Positions 45,669 to 61,257 are shown, numbered from the stretch's first letter. The stretch: 64,000 nucleotides of DNA from Flaccisagitta enflata (GCA_965153355.1 OZ231127.1:3720001-3784000), one strand, 5' to 3'. Program-made: numbers and translations. Notes: generated from the letters alone by a model not told the origin.

Positions 45669-46346
45669 CATTTTTGGGCAGCGGCCCCGAAGGGGACGAA
45701 GTCCTGTAGAACACAGGGGGACTTTCGTTTGTCCGTCCGTCCGTTCATTTGTCTGTCCCCCCCCTCATCAAACCTCAAATCTGGCCTCTGAAACCTCAAA
45801 TCTGGCCTCTCAGGCCTCAAATCCAGCCTCTCAGGCCTCAAACCTGGCCTCTCAGGCCTCAAATCCAAATTCTCAGGCCCTAAATCTGGCCTCTCAGGCC
45901 TCAAATCTGGCCTCTCAGGCCTCAAATTAGGCTTCTCCGCCCTCAAATCCAAATTTTCAGGCCTCAAACCAGGCCTCTCAGGCCTCAAATTAGGCCTCTC
46001 AGGCCTCAAATCAGCTATCAAAGCCTCAATTAATTGCTCTTAGGCTTCAAATCAGTCCTCTGACCGTTAAGCCTTAATCCAGCGCTCTCAAGCCTCAAGT
46101 CAACCCTGTCAAGCTTCAGATTGGCATTCTCAGGCCTTATATCAACCTTGTCAGACCTCAGTTTCGGCTCTTGAAGGCCTCTCTAGCATCTCATCCACTT
46201 CTTCAGGCAGGACGAACGAAAGTCCCCCTGTGTTCTACAGGACTTCGTCCCCTTCGGGGCCGCTGCCCTGCTTCCCCTCACTCCAATTTACAATCACTAA
46301 AAGCAGGGCAACGGGTATCGCTGACCACATATTGCCCTTGGGCGAC
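45669..46346. mobile_element. Family 2 element, subfamily b, inserted in the PLE
   Basis: Left arm (after CATTTTT) GGGCAGCGGCCCCGAAGGGG, ACGAAGTCCTGTAGAACACA; right arm exact complement at 46,222-46,269; array of 'CTCTCAGGCCTCAAATCTGG' 45,770-46,010; terminal module AGGGCAACGGGTATCGCTGA to TTGGGCGAC at 46,346. The PLE frame ETG|SFDAE is continuous without it and there is no target duplication longer than about 1 bp. Confidence 0.88.
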
Positions 46347-47610
46347 CTGTTTCTTCTGGGGCCAGTTTTACTCCTTTCATTTTTTCAACGAATTCAGCCG
46401 AGTTTTTGCAGACATATGGAGAGCTGGAAATGAGAGGTTGAAGAAGGCCATTGAGATGCCGGGCGAGTTGTTCTTGTGGAGCGCCGATGTGAGAAATAAT
46501 GACTCTGGCCGGATAATCCTTATCTGGTTTGTGAGCCTTTATGGTCACTGATGCGGAGGGGGTGACGGAGCCGGAGGGATAGATTTGTTTGTAGGTTTTG
46601 TCATCGAATTTGCCTTGTTTGTGGAGGTCGCGGAGTTTTCGTTGAATTTTGCCCTCATATGCTTGAGTTTTGTTAGGCGTGTCCATCGTCGTGTTTTTAA
46701 ATTGGGCCTCAGCCTTTTCAACTAATTTTTTTCTTTCGTCCGTAGTGAATCCTTTTCCTTTATCAAATGGAGCGACGGAGATTTGTTTGTTTCTTTTGAA
46801 GTAAGCAAGTCCTCGTCGTTGTTGGTGAGTGAGATTGGACTTTGGTGGCTTAGCCTTGGTGATGATGTTAGTGACGTCATGGCGGAGAACGGCGGCAGCA
46901 TCGTGCTTGCCATTATTTTCGAGTCTAAGGGCAGCTTTTTCTGTTTCAACTGATATCATCATTTTAGGTATTTCATCTGGAGTGACGGCGAAGTTGGGGC
47001 CCAATTCGAGTAGAGAGACGGCTTCTGGAGGAAGGGCCCCAGTTGTTTGTAGTTGGCGCACTGGGTTGTTGATAGTAGATGGGCGGGATGACGCTTTTTG
47101 CTTTGGAAGAATTTTATCGAGTTTGTTTTTCAGCTTATTTTTTTGTTTTTGGAATATTCTATCGTAGGTTTGATTGGTGATACGAGTGATGAGGTCGTAA
47201 TGTTCCGTTGAGATTTTAGACTTAAGTTGAGAGTCAAAGTGTTTGATTTTACGAGTTATTTGGTGGAGTTGGCCGCGAGCTTCAGATAGAGCTTCTTTGA
47301 CAAGCGCGAGACGATAGCGATGGGTGATGTGTGAGGCACGTTTAGTTTTTATTGGGCATCTGTTCTTCAAGAAGCGAGGCACGATGCGATGGAACCGGCA
47401 TCTCTCAAGGATTTATCCCTGATTATTCTCTTTGTCTCTCTCTCTTTGCCAATCCTACTGTCTGACTTCTTTTCCTTTATATTCTGTCTCTCTCTCTTCT
47501 TCTGCTCATTCGATGAATTATGACCTTGCTAAAAAGGTTGAAAATTTCGGATTTACTTATGAAAATTACATGCTCATGTATACCCATAATTCGACGTCTT
47601 TTCCTCAATG

Positions 47611-47725
47611 CAATCGCCTGAGCAAGCAATGTCAATCAAGTCAATAATCGTGATAGTTTGGGTGACGCTGTCACTTAACAGAGATGGAAATGATCTGAAT
47701 ATATTGCCACTGCATTACAGTCGTA
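47611..47725. other. PLE right flank, nothing recognised
   Basis: Short unique stretch. Confidence 0.3.
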
Positions 47726-48136
47726 ACAGGTCGCCCAAGGGCAATACGTGGTCAGCGATACCCGTTGCCCTTCTTTGCATTGTTGTAAATCGGAATGAGA
47801 GGCAGGGCAGCGGCCCCAAAGGGGACGAAGTCCTGTAGAACACAGAAATCTGCCCCCTCAAGCCTCGAATCTGAGAGGGCAGATTTCAGGCCTGAGAGGG
47901 CAGATGCAAGGCCTGAGAGGACAGGTTTCATGCCTGAAAGGGCAAATATCAGGCCTGAGAGGGCAGATTCAATGCCTGAGAGGGCAGATTTAAGGCCTGA
48001 GAAGGCAGATTTTAAGCCTGAGAGGGCAGATTTCAGGTATGAGAGGGCCTGGGGGGACAAACGAAAGGACGAACGGACGAACGAATGAACGAAAGTCCCC
48101 TGTGTTCTACAGGACTTTGATCCCTTCAGGGCCGCT
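47726..48136. mobile_element. Family 2 element, subfamily b
   Basis: Terminal module GGTCGCCCAAGGGCAATACG, then GATACCCGTTGCCC (47,728-47,772); left arm GGGCAGCGGCCCCAAAGGGG (47,807); array of ~22 bp (GGCCTGAGAGGGCAGATTTC) 47,860-48,045; right arm CCTGTGTTCTACAGGACTTT to GCCGCTGCCC at 48,138. Confidence 0.87.
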
Positions 48137-48503
48137 GCCCAAAAGCATTAGATGGTCAGCGGTACCCGAGCCCTACTTAAGTTCTTCTTCTTCTCCTCCT
48201 CCCCACCCCCCCCCCCTTCCCCCCAGCCGCCGGGCCCACATCTCAGCCTGGAGGCCCATATCCCAGCATCGGGGCCCAAATCCCAGTCTTGAGGCCCAAA
48301 TCCCTTGAGACTGGAATCTGGGCCTTGGGGTTTGGATTTGGGCCTTGAGGATGGGATTTGAGACTCAAGACAGAGATATGGACCCGGAGGCCGGGGGGAG
48401 GGGGGGGGGGGTACAAAGGAATAGAAAAGGAAGAAGGAGGAGAAAATTCCCCATATGTGTGAAAGCATAGGTCATCGACCCCTTCGGGGCCGCTGCCCAA
48501 AAG
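48137..48503. mobile_element. Family 2 element, subfamily a, left-arm-deleted
   Basis: Starts AAAAGCATTAGATGGTCAGC, lacks the left GGGCAGCGG arm, has an AG/CT-rich tract, poly-C, a short array of CCCAAATCCCAGTCTTGAGG type in both orientations, poly-G, then the complete right arm CATATGTGTGAAAGCATAGG to GGCCGCTGCCC. Directly abuts the previous copy. Confidence 0.75.
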
Positions 48504-48686
48504 GGCGCTGTTGATTGTTTTGCGTCACCGCCGACGGCGCACACACACTGCACCAATTCTCACTGTCGCGAAGAAAAATTTCGGATGTATGTCATTCAGC
48601 CCTATTTTCATCAATATCGCAAATTTCAAAAGTACAGTAAAGATCAAGTACATGAAAGAAAGAAGACAATGGATCATGGTTATTTT
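48504..48686. other. No gene recognised
   Basis: A frame reading VLRHRRRRTHTAPILTVAKK is open here, but without family features or a clear acceptor. Confidence 0.3.
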
Positions 48687-49072
48687 CAGGCCTGATTTTA
48701 GAGCGAGCCCGCGAGCCCGATGCTCTCTATTTTGCTCTCGGGCACTCATGTTTTGCAAGCTGTGAGCCCGGCTGGCTCTCTGTTATTGATGGGATGGATT
48801 CAAAGTGCTCAAGCTAATTGAGTGAAATATATGAAAAATCAAGTCTTTAACTTCAGTCGTTATTTGTTTTTTCTCAAACTGAATCAACTTTGTAGTGATT
48901 AATTATCATTATATCATACAATCATTAGCTGCTTTTACAAATCTAGGCTGATATGATTGTACAATTTGGCATAACATTTTTACCGGGCTCATAGTTTTCC
49001 TCTTGGGCTCTGTCAAATTGTGAGGAGCGAGCCCGACTGGCTCTGTGGAAAAACTCACTAAAATCAGGCCTG
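48687..49072. mobile_element. 386-bp hAT-like MITE, 8-bp target duplication
   Basis: Ends CAGGCCTGATTTTAG and CTAAAATCAGGCCTG, flanked by GTTATTTT at 48,679-48,686 and 49,073-49,080. Subterminal GAGCGAGCCCG motifs occur near both ends. CAGG terminus and 8-bp duplication are hAT features. Confidence 0.93.
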
Positions 49073-49262
49073 GTTATTTTATGTGATTGTATCAGTGGTT
49101 TTTCTTTTTGAAATCAAAAGCTTCCTCTATAAACTACATAGCATAGGTTGCGTTTCTATTGTGCCCCGTCTTTTGTTTTTAGCGGTCAACCACTCGAGAC
49201 TAGGATTAGGTCGCCAGCGATAAGAAAGCTCCCTGATAACGCTGGCACCCATACAGGTGGTA
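49073..49262. other. No gene recognised
   Basis: Short stretch between elements. Confidence 0.3.
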
Positions 49263-49477
49263 ACACCCATTCAAAACAAGGCCGGATACACGGCTTCCCA
49301 TGTCGCGTGCGGGTGGGCAGAGGCAGTGATGAAATTAACTAGCTAGGCAGTTGGGCAGGAGCTGTAACCCCAAAATCCTCCGTAAACGCCGAAAAATCAA
49401 AGTGTTACCGACCGACGGACAGACGGACAGACAGACAGAGCGGGTAGTAGAGTCGCGTAGCACGTGACTAAAAACGT
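49263..49477 (+). mobile_element. Family 1 hairpin element, full length
   Basis: From GGCCGGATACACGGCTTCCC through TGTCGCGTGCGGGTGGGCAG, TTGGGCAGGAGCTGT, the GACN tract 49,408-49,440, to GAGTCGCGTAGCACGTGACT plus A-run. Confidence 0.85.
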
Positions 49478-49718
49478 CATTGGTGTCTTGACTGACTGTT
49501 TGTTGCAAAACAACGCCAAGTAAGCCAATAAGGTGTGACGTTTGGATCGTCGAACGATACGTAATTCAACCAACAACCGACCAACCAACCAACCAACCAA
49601 TGGACACTAAAAAGTGCATATTTCTCTCATACCAGGGTGCTCAAACACAATTTGTATCAGGGGTGTTACCCATATTTTCATCTTCGATTCGATGGGGACA
49701 ATTTTGGCCTTTTTTGGG
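49478..49718. other. GACN-type tract (49,568-49,602), otherwise nothing
   Basis: 'GACCAACCAACCAACC' is probably a remnant of a related element without its hairpin. Confidence 0.4.
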
Positions 49719-49930
49719 TAACAAGGCCGGATACACCGCTACCCCAGTTGCGTGCGGGTGGGTAGGGGGCATATTTGAGGTCAGTGGAGCATTTTGGCAG
49801 GAGCGGTATGGCCAAAGACCCCATAAACGCCAAAAAAGTAAAGTGTGACGGACCGAGGGACCAACAGACGGACCAACGGACCAACAGACCGACAAAGTGG
49901 GTTTAGAGTCGCGTAGCACGCGACTAAAAA
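49719..49930 (+). mobile_element. Family 1 hairpin element, full length
   Basis: AAGGCCGGATACACCGCTAC, CAGTTGCGTGCGGGTGGG, GAGGTCAGTGGAGCATTTTG, GTAAAGTGTGACGG, GACN tract, GAGTCGCGTAGCACGCGACT plus A-run. Confidence 0.87.
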
Positions 49931-50500
49931 AGGTCACTCAGTGAGGAAGAAGTGGCAAGTGAGTGATCGGTTTTATTAATTTTTGGGTGAGGAAACCGAA
50001 TCTGCCGTGAAAAATTATCTAAGATCGCGTTATTTGTTAAAAATTGTAGTTCTTGAGGCCCCGATCGTGCATTAAAAAAAAAAAAAAAAAGAGGCACAGT
50101 AAAGGCACAGTAAAGAGCGCCGTCAAATATTGATTTAAATGTTCCATGTGCACAAATAATTGTTCCGCCGGAATGGGGTATAATTTTGGTCCGGCTCAAT
50201 ATCGTTGAATCATTAACTCTGGCAGATGTAAAGAATTTGAGCACACTTTCCTCTTTTTCTTGTAGATTCATCCAGTTTAAAAAATAGTGATGTTACTTAT
50301 TTCTAAAATTAGATTTTTTAGACCGTTTTAAAAAGCATGAATTGACAAAACATTAGAAGTACATTGCGAATCTTGAGTGACTACATTATGCAAATGAGCT
50401 TTTGCTTCATTTAGAGTCAAGGTCGGAATCAGGACCAATGGTTTTTGCAACAAATAGAATAAGCACTGCAGCTTTCTTAAACAGGTTATGTCAATACTAT
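49931..50500. other. No gene recognised
   Basis: Poly-A near 50,075. Nothing else. Confidence 0.35.
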
Positions 50501-50945
50501 ATGAATTTAAAAAAAGACGCACTTTTGAATGGTTGATTGCACCATTGAAAATCAATTAAAACTAATTAAAATCTTTAACCATTTTGAAGCCCTTGAAAAA
50601 CTCTTTCATTTGGCGCCAATCTGGTATCTCTATCTTTATTCATTTGGAAATGGCATTAGTTTCGGTATAAATGTTCCCAAATTTGTTTTTACAGTCTTTT
50701 TGAAAAGGATACAATTCAGTAAAATGGTGTTTGACTTTAGAGAGCTTTAGAGAGCTTTAGAGAGCTTTAGAGAGCTCTAGCTCTGGCTCTAGGTCCTAAA
50801 CCGTTAAAGATACAGATCTGGGGTTGGTCTAGAATGAAAGATAATTTGAAAATCTTCAAAATCACTTTCTCTAATAAATCTTTTTAACACTTTTTAAGTC
50901 AGTTTTATCAGCAGATAAAAAGGTGCGTCTTTTTTTAATTCATGT
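50501..50945. mobile_element. TIR element (AAAAAGACGCAC family)
   Basis: Left ATGAATTTAAAAAAAGACGC and right GCGTCTTTTTTTAATTCATG are complementary. A related copy lies at 56,812-57,050. Contains a 10-bp tandem repeat TTAGAGAGCT near 50,740-50,775. Confidence 0.75.
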
Positions 50946-51433
50946 AGTACTGTTGTATTCAATTCATCAAATGACTTTTTTCGGCGATTTAGAGGTAATA
51001 GTGGTTATGGTCAAAATGGTAACTTTTGGTTATTTTGGTCCTTTGATTAAGCTACTTCGCGTTGGAAATTTGAACTGAAACCCATTAGATTATAAGACTA
51101 GAGCTCAAGAGCTAAGCAAGGGTGCGATCCGCAGGTCTTTATCTTCATTTGTTTGGATTTGGGAGCATTTTAAAGATGGAGGATATTAGGGTCAGAATTT
51201 TAAAGTCATTTTGATACTTTTCATGACGGTTTACATAACTTGGCTTTGCATGGACCGAGTTTGATGAAATTGGTAACCAAATTTAAGATTTTTTCGTCTT
51301 AATTGATTATGGTTAAACAAGGTTATTACAACATTAGACTAACATCGCGTGCGTCGGTACTTTCTGAAAAAGTGGGACAGACAGACAGACAGCTGCACTG
51401 ACAAACAAAAATAATGTTTAAATGATATGAGAA
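50946..51433. other. No gene; possible hairpin-element 5' fragment near 51,340
   Basis: ATCGCGTGCGTCGGTACTTT (51,343) resembles GCATGCGTCGGCACTTTC at 32,237 and is followed by a GACAGACAG tract. Confidence 0.4.
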
Positions 51434-51612
51434 TACAGTCGAACCCCGCAATAACAGCCTCGCTTTTAAAAGTTCTCCATCAATAAAGGTCAACATTTTA
51501 AGGTCCCAAATGGTAGATTTTAATGAAATTTTACCTCTCTTTAAAGGTTACCCTGAGATAAAGGTGAAAATCTTCAGTCCCAATGGGACCGATGAGGCGG
51601 GGTCCTACTGTA
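51434..51612. mobile_element. ~179-bp Tc1/mariner-superfamily (pogo-like) MITE
   Basis: Ends TACAGTCGAACCCCGC and GCGGGGTCCTACTGTA (complement TACAGTAGGACCCCGC), including the TA site. The CAGT.GAACCYCG-type end is typical of pogo/Tigger elements. Confidence 0.8.
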
Positions 51613-52270
51613 GTTGGAAACACATTAGCTTGGGAAATAGAAAATGCCTTTTAAATAATTTTGAGCAAACGGATGGACTGACCAACCGACCAACATATCG
51701 ACCAAAAAGTGGCTCACAGAGTCGCGCAGCGCGCGACTAAAAAAAAAGATGGATGGGACCAACAAAGCTTTTGAAATACCTTTTTATAAAAAGACAAGTC
51801 CAGATACACGCCTACCCCAGTCGCGCGCAGGTGGGCAGGGGCCATATTTGAGGTCACAAGAGCATTTGTGTAGGAGCAGTACGGTCAAAAAAAACAAAAA
51901 AAGAGAAGAAGTAAAGTGTGACTAACCAACCAACCAACCAACTGACAAAGCGGGGTGTAGAGTCGCTTAGCACGCGACTTAAAAAGGCTGGTTTAACAAG
52001 TAGCGTGATTGATAAGAAAGGCCAGCCAGACATTTGGCGAGCTGTTTTGCAAAGAAACAACCTTAAACGCTTAAACAGCAAAGCGAGACAGATGGACCAA
52101 CTGACAGACCATCCAACTGATCATGTTGATACACCCAGATACTACAAAAAAATCTAGAGAAACCCAATGTTAGGTGATTTTTCACTCAGATTTTTTTAAA
52201 AGCAAAGTGCCAACGATCAAACGGGTTATAAAGTTGCGTGCACGCGATTAGTTAGGTAACTTCCTGACTG
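51613..52270 (+). mobile_element. Three successive family 1 hairpin elements
   Basis: (1) 51,660-51,745: GACN tract then hairpin AGTCGCGCAGCGCGCGACT plus A-run. (2) 51,775-51,985: AAGTCCAGATACACGCCTAC, CAGTCGCGCGCAGGTGGG, hairpin AGTCGCTTAGCACGCGACT. (3) 52,085-52,250: GACN-like tract, CGGGTTATAAAG, degraded hairpin TTGCGTGCACGCGAT. Confidence 0.75.
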
Positions 52271-52492
52271 AAAATTGACCAAAAAAAAAATGCTGCTCCG
52301 AAGCTATCTAGTGGTGCAATCAATGACAGCAGTGCGTTAGGCAATGGCTACTTGATGTGGGGTGGGGGGGTGGGGGTGGGGCAACATTATTAAAAACGTT
52401 AGAATTCAAAAAAGTTACTTGAAATTGATGCCATTTTACAATCCAATAACTTTGTCATTTGTCAATCAATCTTCTCTGTATGTTCAACACAG
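52271..52492. other. Intron upstream of the first recognisable IgGFc-domain exon
   Basis: G-rich tract at 52,358-52,380; pyrimidine-biased TCTTCTCTGTATGTTCAACA before AG at 52,491-52,492. Confidence 0.45.
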
Positions 52493-57559
<5,067 letters not shown>

Positions 57560-57943
57560 GAAACTTTTTGATACAATTGTACGATCATCTGTGATCTTTT
57601 GTTTATAAGACTTTTTAAGCGGTTTTTTAAATTAGGGTTAGGGGTGGGTTTAGGGTTAGGGTTAGGGTTGGAGATAGTTTTAGGGTTAGGGTTAGACACA
57701 GGGTTAGCTTTAGGGCTAAGGGTTGGCTGGGTTTTATGTATTACGGCCCGAAGCTATTCGAATTAAATTCGCTCTGGCGGAGGATTCGGAAAGTAAAACA
57801 AAATCGTGCAGAGAATCATTCATTTTGTCCAAATTTTTGTCATGTGACATATATGACCATGGTAATCATTAGCATCATTGTGATCAAAGCCTTCCTATCA
57901 AGAATTTTGATATTTATGCAACTAAACTGCTCTCTGCTAACAG
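57560..57943. repeat. Degenerate TTAGGG-like tract 57,632-57,725
   Basis: TAGGGTTAGGGTTAGGG with variants; short, interspersed. Confidence 0.75.
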
Positions 57944-58027
57944 TTGAAAAAAATCCACGAACAGCTTGTGCAATGTGGAACATAGAGCTTCAGACTTGTT
58001 TGAAAGATTTACAGAAGAAGCGCTCTG
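57944..58027 (+). CDS. Possible alternative exon (84 nt, phase 1-1)
   Basis: Acceptor CTCTGCTAACAG, donor TCTG|GTGATG. Encodes EKNPRTACAMWNIELQTCLK then DLQKKRS, amphipathic. It would splice in frame between the 56,338 exon and the 62,287 exon. Support is only splice-site and phase. Confidence 0.3.
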
Positions 58028-58079
58028 GTGATGCTTACCTTTTTATTCTTTGTTATGCCATTCATTATTCAGTATTTCT

Positions 58080-58358
58080 GTTGCATGCGACTATATAATC
58101 CGTTGTCTGTTCAATTGTCGGTCTATTGCATTTGTTGGTCCATTTGTTAGTCAAACCGTACATCCATCTATAACACTTTGCTTTCTTCGCAACAACAGGC
58201 AGTTCTTATATCACTGCTCTGCTTGAATGTTATATTAGCCTAATGAACACTGCCTTTGCCCACCCGCACAGGACTTGGATAGTCGTGTTTATTGAGACAT
58301 GGAAATCTAAACAAGACCAAACACGTATATGGCCTTGTTTAGATTTCCATGTCTCAAT
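58080..58358 (-). mobile_element. Family 1 hairpin element with a duplicated inverted flank
   Basis: Plus: GCATGCGACTATATAATCCG (hairpin partly lost), GTCGGTC-like tract, GCCCACCCGCACAGGACTTG. At its outer end sits a perfect 25-bp inverted repeat (58,291-58,315 / 58,334-58,358) with an 18-nt loop. Confidence 0.65.
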
Positions 58359-58654
58359 TAACATCTTTCTCATAATTATTGTCACAACGTTAGAATACTT
58401 CATAAAATTTTTTTCACTATTGGTTTGTTTTTCACAAATATTTTTGATTGATCAAAAACTAGTACTTATTTACAAGTAAGGAAGTAATTTTGACAAAATT
58501 ACCTTCATAGCATAGAAGATAAGACATGTATATTGAAAACTTTGATAAAAGATAGTGATGGGAAATCAAGAGTTGTAATCTTGTTTCATATCAATTTTTT
58601 GACTTTTCTGGTGCCTTTCTTTCAAAGATGATACTTGCCAGTATCAATACCATC
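58359..58654. other. No gene recognised
   Basis: AT-rich. Confidence 0.3.
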
Positions 58655-58835
58655 AACTTACAATTTGAGGCCTGGGAGGGTGAATTTTAGGCCTGAGAGG
58701 GCCAATCTCAGGCCTGAGAAGGCTGATTTAGGTATGGGGGGATGTAAGATGGAAAATGGAAGACAGAAAAATTTGCCCCATATTGAATCGAAGGTCATCG
58801 GCCCCTCCGGGGGCCGCTTCTCAAAAACTGAAATT
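58655..58835. mobile_element. Family 2 element fragment (right arm and short array)
   Basis: Array of TTTAGGCCTGAGAGGGC type (58,665-58,730), then GGTCATCGGCCCCTCCGGGG, GCCGCTTCTCAAAAA. Confidence 0.65.
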
Positions 58836-59380
58836 CTCTTGTCATGCGTCAGTTTTCCTTGCCCTTTAGGCCTAGTAAATTTTGTTTGGGGAGCTCCATT
58901 CATGTTGATATAACTTCGCTCCCCCAGCATAGTGTGAGCCAAGCTAAGAAAGTCACTATAAAGTAGTTACAAATACGAGAATTTATGATTTTGTAACTTA
59001 TGAAATAGAACCCTGTCAAAATCAGAATCTTCCAATCCTCCAATCATTTGATTCCCATAGTGACTAGGGATATAGAAAAGACCTACAGTCAATTTTAGCT
59101 TCTAGTATGACTATCAGGTGTACTATGGTTCAAATTTTTTACTGCTGGGTCACTTTTAAGAATAGTTTTCTTTCCATGAAGCAATTACGGATAATTTTGC
59201 TCACCCTGCTATCATCAAAGAAGCTCAAAGAAATAGAAGGTAGCTTCAGTCCTTTAGCTTTAATAAAAGGTAGCTTCAGTCCTTAAACCATGATGATAAA
59301 AATCTTTCAAATCGTTTTCGTCCAACCTGAAACACACTTCGGCTCCGCACTTTTTACTGCAGAGCAGAACGATTCTCGAT
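58836..59380. other. No gene recognised
   Basis: Contains a short direct repeat GGTAGCTTCAGTCCTT (59,240; 59,269). Confidence 0.35.
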
Positions 59381-59580
59381 GTTAATGAGGGGATTTCGGC
59401 CCAACCGAAAACCACGTGCTTTTGTTGACATGTAGACGTGATGACGTAGCCAAAACAGCTGATTCCGAGAAACGCCCTGATTGGTCGAAATTTCTGAGGC
59501 ATCTCTCCATTTATTGGCTGCCCTTTTGGAGGCACCTAGAACATGAAATAATGCAGGGTAGGGTATCATTAGCGAGGTAG
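59381..59580. promoter_or_regulatory. Promoter-like cluster: E-box, CRE-like site, two CCAAT-type boxes
   Basis: CACGTG (59,412), GTGATGACGTAG (59,438), CTGATTGGTCG (59,478) and TTATTGGCTGCC (59,512) lie within 110 bp in a locally GC-richer segment. ATTGG is the NF-Y core. There is no clear TATA box or adjacent first exon, so this is suggestive only. Confidence 0.25.
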
Positions 59581-60265
59581 CCCAATTTGGGTAATTCTAG
59601 GCGATTTGGGGGTAGTTTTAGGACCCTAGACATTTCTCGACATCTCTAGGCTACTAGCAAGCGGAAAATTCACTGATTTAGACCCGATTTGGGCCATTAT
59701 AGACAATCGGCATTTTCCCCTTGTTCGTTAATCATATGGAATTATGCTCGAATCATGACATTTGTCTTATTAACTATGCGGCGGTCTTTTTAAAAGGCTT
59801 ATTTTCCAAAACCTGGTCGGCTTTGTGTTGGCTCAGGGAGGCATCTCAGGAGGAGTGGAGAGATGAGGAGGGGTAGGAGAAGGATTCTTCTGCAGAAGCG
59901 CCAGGCCAGAGTAACAAGAAGAATGCAGAACACATCAGAGAGAGAAAGGGAGAGAGAGAACCGAAGAAGACATTTATATGTTCTCTAAATCGGAATTACT
60001 GACATGTTCTTTACTTGCCCGGATTGTAAGACAACTCTTTCTTTTTCTTTCGTCCTAAGTAGACGCGCTCTACTCATTGATCCTCACCCAATGAACTTGG
60101 TCCCTTGGAAAAAAGGATCATTATAATCTTATTTTCTGAAAATGGATCTACAAATCGCCTAAATTGATCTACAAATCCAAAAATAAAAAACGTCGAGCAG
60201 AAGGAAAAAATGAAAGAGAAAGGAATGCTTACCATGAAAGAGATCTAGAGAGGGGGTAGTGGGAA

Positions 60266-60332
<67 letters not shown>

Positions 60333-60567
60333 TCTTTTTTGCATTGGGAGGCCGAATGGAGAAAGAGCCTGGCAACAACATACCAACCTTGAGCTGTATC
60401 TCAGGCAAATTGGGAAATCATCTACACCGACGCCAGTCTGCTTTTTTCCCGTCCATGTCCATCATTTTGTCATTTTGTCTCTTCAATTAAATCTTCAAAA
60501 CCTACCTGGCCTGAAACTCTAATCTGATACTGGTTCTTGCTCATTTTAGATCTCGATAAACAGCTTA

Positions 60568-60633
<66 letters not shown>

Positions 60634-60720
60634 ATGCCGGCCATGTCAAATAACACGTTGTACCAGCCTGTCTTGACTGTTACAAATCGAGCGTGATAGT
60701 CAAAGCAAAAATTCTGAATT
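59581..60720. repeat. Microsatellites (GA)n 60,266-60,329 and (TC)n 60,572-60,630; no gene
   Basis: The two runs are complementary and 240 bp apart. The rest shows no recognised feature. Confidence 0.85.
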
Positions 60721-61257
60721 CCCGTGAACAGTAAGTGGACAAAACAAAATAGGTAGAGAGCTCACTCTGTTGGCTTTGATCCAACCTACTGTTATCAAGC
60801 AGCAGGTTATATACAACAACTGGTTATTAGAATTACAGCCGACTGTCATGCTACAAGGTCGGCAAAAACTTTTACCAAATAGAATGAGATCTGCAAATTC
60901 ATAATTCTCATGAAATTCTGACAAGTTTGATATATCACGACATATACTTTTATATGAAAATAAATCTTTTTTATCAATGTTTAGAAAAGTTATAATGCAA
61001 TGTTAAAAGATTATTTCTTATAAAAAGTGTTAAGTGTGACATGTCAAACTTCTCAGAATTTGATCAGGATGATGAACATGTTAGTCACGTTCTTTTCTAT
61101 TTAGGTTGGATTTTTGCCAACTTTGTAAGATGACAGCTGGCTGTAATTTTCACAACCAGTTGTTGTTTACAGCCTGCTGTTTAATAACAGTAGGTCGGAT
61201 CAAAGCCAACAGAGTGAGCTCTCTATCTATTTTGTTTTGTCCACTGACTGTGAAGGG
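60721..61257. mobile_element. Foldback element, ~145-bp arms
   Basis: Left arm AGTAAGTGGACAAAACAAAA, GAGAGCTCACTCTGTTGGCT; right arm AGCCAACAGAGTGAGCTCTC, TTTTGTTTTGTCCACTGACT. AT-rich centre. Non-coding. Confidence 0.85.

Larger units (their letters stand above)
43870..47382 (-). pseudogene. PLE reverse transcriptase with GIY-YIG endonuclease, disrupted
   Basis: N-terminal part 47,382-46,347: LLELGPNFAVTPDEIPK, the FDKGKGF motif and SGSVTPSASVTIKAHKP, ending at KLAPEETG. It resumes at 45,672 with SFDAEALFPSIPIADC (palm, first catalytic Asp), TGPIGLSLMVTVAQ-like (GPIGLSLMV), and the YxDD position reads YMHDCWVV (45,337-45,361), i.e. His in place of the first Asp. After a one-base deletion near 45,193 it continues LDLHITRNQDGTLSTKIYRKPTN (seen as LDLHITRNQDG and IYRKPT). 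A poly-Gln run of about 45 residues ((CAA)n, 44,789-44,903) is followed by PFIPGVSHQLQRAFAKAGC, then the endonuclease: CKGIYKFQCKCSEK, MITE, YIEETRRSIEIRAAEHKRA, TEEALWIRR, and a stop at 43,870. Inactive. Confidence 0.87.
43582..47610 (-). mobile_element. Penelope-like element (PLE) with inverted terminal repeats
   Basis: Minus-strand RT + GIY-YIG element flanked by inverted copies of a ~200-bp sequence. The left copy runs 43,582-43,842 and the right 47,411-47,610 (e.g. GGTATACATGAGCATGTAAT on the left against ATTACATGCTCATGTATACC on the right). The left copy has about 90 bp extra near 43,745-43,835. Nested in it are a family 2 element (45,669-46,346) and a MITE (44,196-44,532). Terminal repeats in direct or inverted orientation are typical of PLEs. 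Confidence 0.85.

Noticed and set aside
57632-57725. Telomere or chromosome end (TTAGGG)
   Set aside because: Only a few degenerate units embedded in ordinary sequence with coding exons on both sides.
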